Shown here piece after piece: positions 62,765-64,000 of a stretch of DNA of 64,000 nt (position 1 is its first letter; each line of letters begins with the position of its first letter). The translations under genes and the position numbers were made by a program. The stretch is from Pseudochelatococcus lubricantis (GTDB lineage: Bacteria; Pseudomonadota; Alphaproteobacteria; Rhizobiales; Beijerinckiaceae): the NCBI RefSeq assembly GCF_011762225.1, contig NZ_JAASQI010000002.1, positions 372,001-436,000 on the forward strand, given 5' to 3'. The notes below the pieces were generated by a model. It was not told the DNA's origin. It ran no database searches and saw only the letters and a program-made list of their open reading frames with translations.

Positions 62765-63850
62765 TCAGCCGTCTTCCTGATACAGTAGCGCGAGGACGCC
62801 CAGCAAGCTGCCGACGACCCCGGAAAACCATGCCGCTATGGTTGGCGAGAGGATCCCCGCGCCACCCAAATCCTGCATGATCTCCGTCACCACATAAAGC
62901 ACGAAGCCTGCCGCGACGCCACCCAGAACGAGTTTCGCCACACCACCAAATCGAAAGAACCTTAAAGAAACGGAAGCGGCGACCAGAACCATCGCGACGA
63001 GCAGCAGCGGCCGCGCCAGCAGCACCTCGTATTGCAGGCGATAGGGCCGGGCATCGAGGCCGGCCTGCTCCGTCCGCTCGATGAGGCCGGGCAGGTCCCA
63101 GAAGGACACGGAACTGGCGTTGGTGAAGGACTGGCGGACCTGCGCCGGTGCCAGCGTCGTGGCGAGGAGATAGGTGTCGTAGGCCTGCGGCTCCTCGTCC
63201 AGCGTCATGACGCGGGCTTTCTCAAGCTCCCAGTGGCCGTCGTAGAGCTTGGCGCTCGCGGCCTCGATCCGCTCCTGAAAGCCGCCGTTCCCGTCGAACA
63301 GGAACACGGTCACGTTCATGAGAGTGGCGGTTTCGTCGATGGCCGAACTAGCCCGCAGAATCGCCTGCCCGTCGACGCTTTTCTGGCGAATCCAGATGTT
63401 TTCGCGGCCGGGCGCCGCCCCCTGCGAGAAGACGGTTGCCTCAAGCGTCGCGGCGCGCTGGCGCAGGCTGGCGGACAGCGGGTTGTACAACGTCACGGAC
63501 ACGACACCGAGTAGCAGGGCGACGATGACGGGCGGCTGCAGGAAGCCCCAGGCCGAGACGCCGACCGAGCGGGCGATGACGAGTTCGAGCCGCCGGCTCA
63601 GGTTGAGCAGGGTCGCGATGCTGCCGAAGAGCACGGCGAAGGGCAGCACCTCTTCCGTGACGGAGGGCGTGCGCAGGAACGACAGCCACGCCATGACATG
63701 CGCGGAGGCGCCCGGCGCCTCGCCGGCGCGGCGCATCAGCTCGACGAAATCGAGCGTATAGACGAGCACGAACACGGTGCCGAACACGGTGCCGATGGTG
63801 AGAAGGAAGCGCCGGCCGAAATAGCGCCCGAGCGTGGGACCGATCAACAT
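62765..63850 (-). CDS. lptG: LPS export permease LptG
   Basis: LptG with LptF forms the membrane part of the LptB2FG machine that extracts LPS from the inner membrane. The 361-residue protein has the expected two blocks of three helices (about 15-120 and 275-360) flanking a periplasmic jellyroll. TLGRYFGRRFLL, SRRLELVIARSVGVSAWGFL and RFFRFGGVAKLVLGGVAAGF are typical. The ATG at 63850 lies two bases after the lptF stop, so the two are coupled. lptD follows after 48 bp. Confidence 0.96.
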   Translation of the reverse strand: MLIGPTLGRYFGRRFLLTIGTVFGTVFVLVYTLDFVELMRRAGEAPGASAHVMAWLSFLRTPSVTEEVLPFAVLFGSIATLLNLSRRLELVIARSVGVSAWGFLQPPVIVALLLGVVSVTLYNPLSASLRQRAATLEATVFSQGAAPGRENIWIRQKSVDGQAILRASSAIDETATLMNVTVFLFDGNGGFQERIEAASAKLYDGHWELEKARVMTLDEEPQAYDTYLLATTLAPAQVRQSFTNASSVSFWDLPGLIERTEQAGLDARPYRLQYEVLLARPLLLVAMVLVAASVSLRFFRFGGVAKLVLGGVAAGFVLYVVTEIMQDLGGAGILSPTIAAWFSGVVGSLLGVLALLYQEDG

Positions 63851-63852
63851 GA

Positions 63853-64000
63853 TTATGCGCCTCCCGCCGCCGCTGCCGGCGTCGCTGCCCGGCGCCCGCG
63901 CAGAAACGCGCCCATGAGGCCGCGCACGCGCGCGCCTTCGAAGATGATGAGCAGCGCGATGAGGCTCGAAACGAGCGGCGCGCCGTAGATGCCCGCCACA
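63853..64000 (-). CDS. lptF: LPS export permease LptF, C-terminal end only
   Basis: The last 48 codons of a protein run in from the right edge, ending at the TAA at 63853-63855. The visible part includes a hydrophobic helix (GIYGAPLVSSLIALLIIFEGA) and a basic, Ala-rich tail. Identity as LptF is inferred from its position directly upstream of lptG and from the helix-plus-tail end; the fragment alone would not prove it. Confidence 0.8.
   Translation of the reverse strand, partial: VAGIYGAPLVSSLIALLIIFEGARVRGLMGAFLRGRRAATPAAAAGGA

Noticed and set aside
1-64000. CRISPR array, prophage, transposase or defence-island genes
   Set aside because: No regularly spaced repeats, integrase, transposase or recognisable defence gene was seen; gene content is core metabolism and envelope.

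Overview
The window looks like ordinary chromosomal core sequence from a high-GC alphaproteobacterium, most likely of the order Hyphomicrobiales (Rhizobiales). Supporting signs are a mitofilin/Mic60-like gene inside a heme operon (hemC-hemD-mic60-hemY), a fused cysNC, a cysG-DUF2849-cysI-cysH-DUF934 sulfur block, a GAAC-N7-GAAC SOS box in front of recA, a suf operon carrying a DUF59 gene, and an M16 processing-peptidase-like gene behind thrC. Coding density is high. I see no phage, insertion sequence, CRISPR array or integrated element. Genus-level assignment is not possible from what I can see.

Layout. 1-4682 (minus): tsaD, gpsA, an EVE-domain gene and acs (cut by the left edge). 4886-10223 (plus): hemC, hemD, Mic60-like, hemY. 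10351-16769 (plus): thrC, M16 peptidase, GNAT acetyltransferase, and a membrane PAS-GGDEF-EAL protein whose EAL domain has lost key residues. 16893-24097: yqgE, a lone DsbD-alpha-type domain, yigZ, a nitrilase, grxC, comF, an NDUFAF5-type methyltransferase, a 26-residue membrane peptide, tRNA-Leu(TAA), and an alpha/beta hydrolase. 24507-31645 (plus): a complete suf iron-sulfur assembly operon (desulfurase, sufB, C, D, S, T, A). 31800-36074 (minus): DUF1223, a lipid A acyltransferase, metI-metN without metQ, and a small hypothetical gene.

36728-48649 (plus) is a long sulfur-assimilation region: sulfate ABC importer (binding protein, cysT, cysW, cysA), then siroheme synthase, DUF2849, sulfite reductase, APS reductase, DUF934, cysD and cysNC. 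Together these import sulfate, activate it to APS, reduce it to sulfite and sulfide, and make the siroheme needed by the reductase. Two AT-rich regulatory regions (36490-36727 and 40740-40943) carry striking dyads. The region lies within a few kb of the Met importer and the Fe-S assembly operon, so much of this segment is about sulfur supply and use.

48878-64000: recA (SOS box), alaS, a fatty-acid block (fabD, fabG, acpP, fabF), mltG, gmk, then on the minus strand lptF (partial), lptG, lptD and rsmA. The surA and pdxA genes that commonly sit between lptD and rsmA in this order are absent.

I did not find a convincing new multi-gene system. The observations most worth following are the degenerate EAL protein, two Cys-containing short ORFs that share an identical 13-base start context next to sulfur genes, the dyads at the suf, sulfate-uptake and cysG promoters, the missing surA-pdxA, and the tiny membrane peptide genes.
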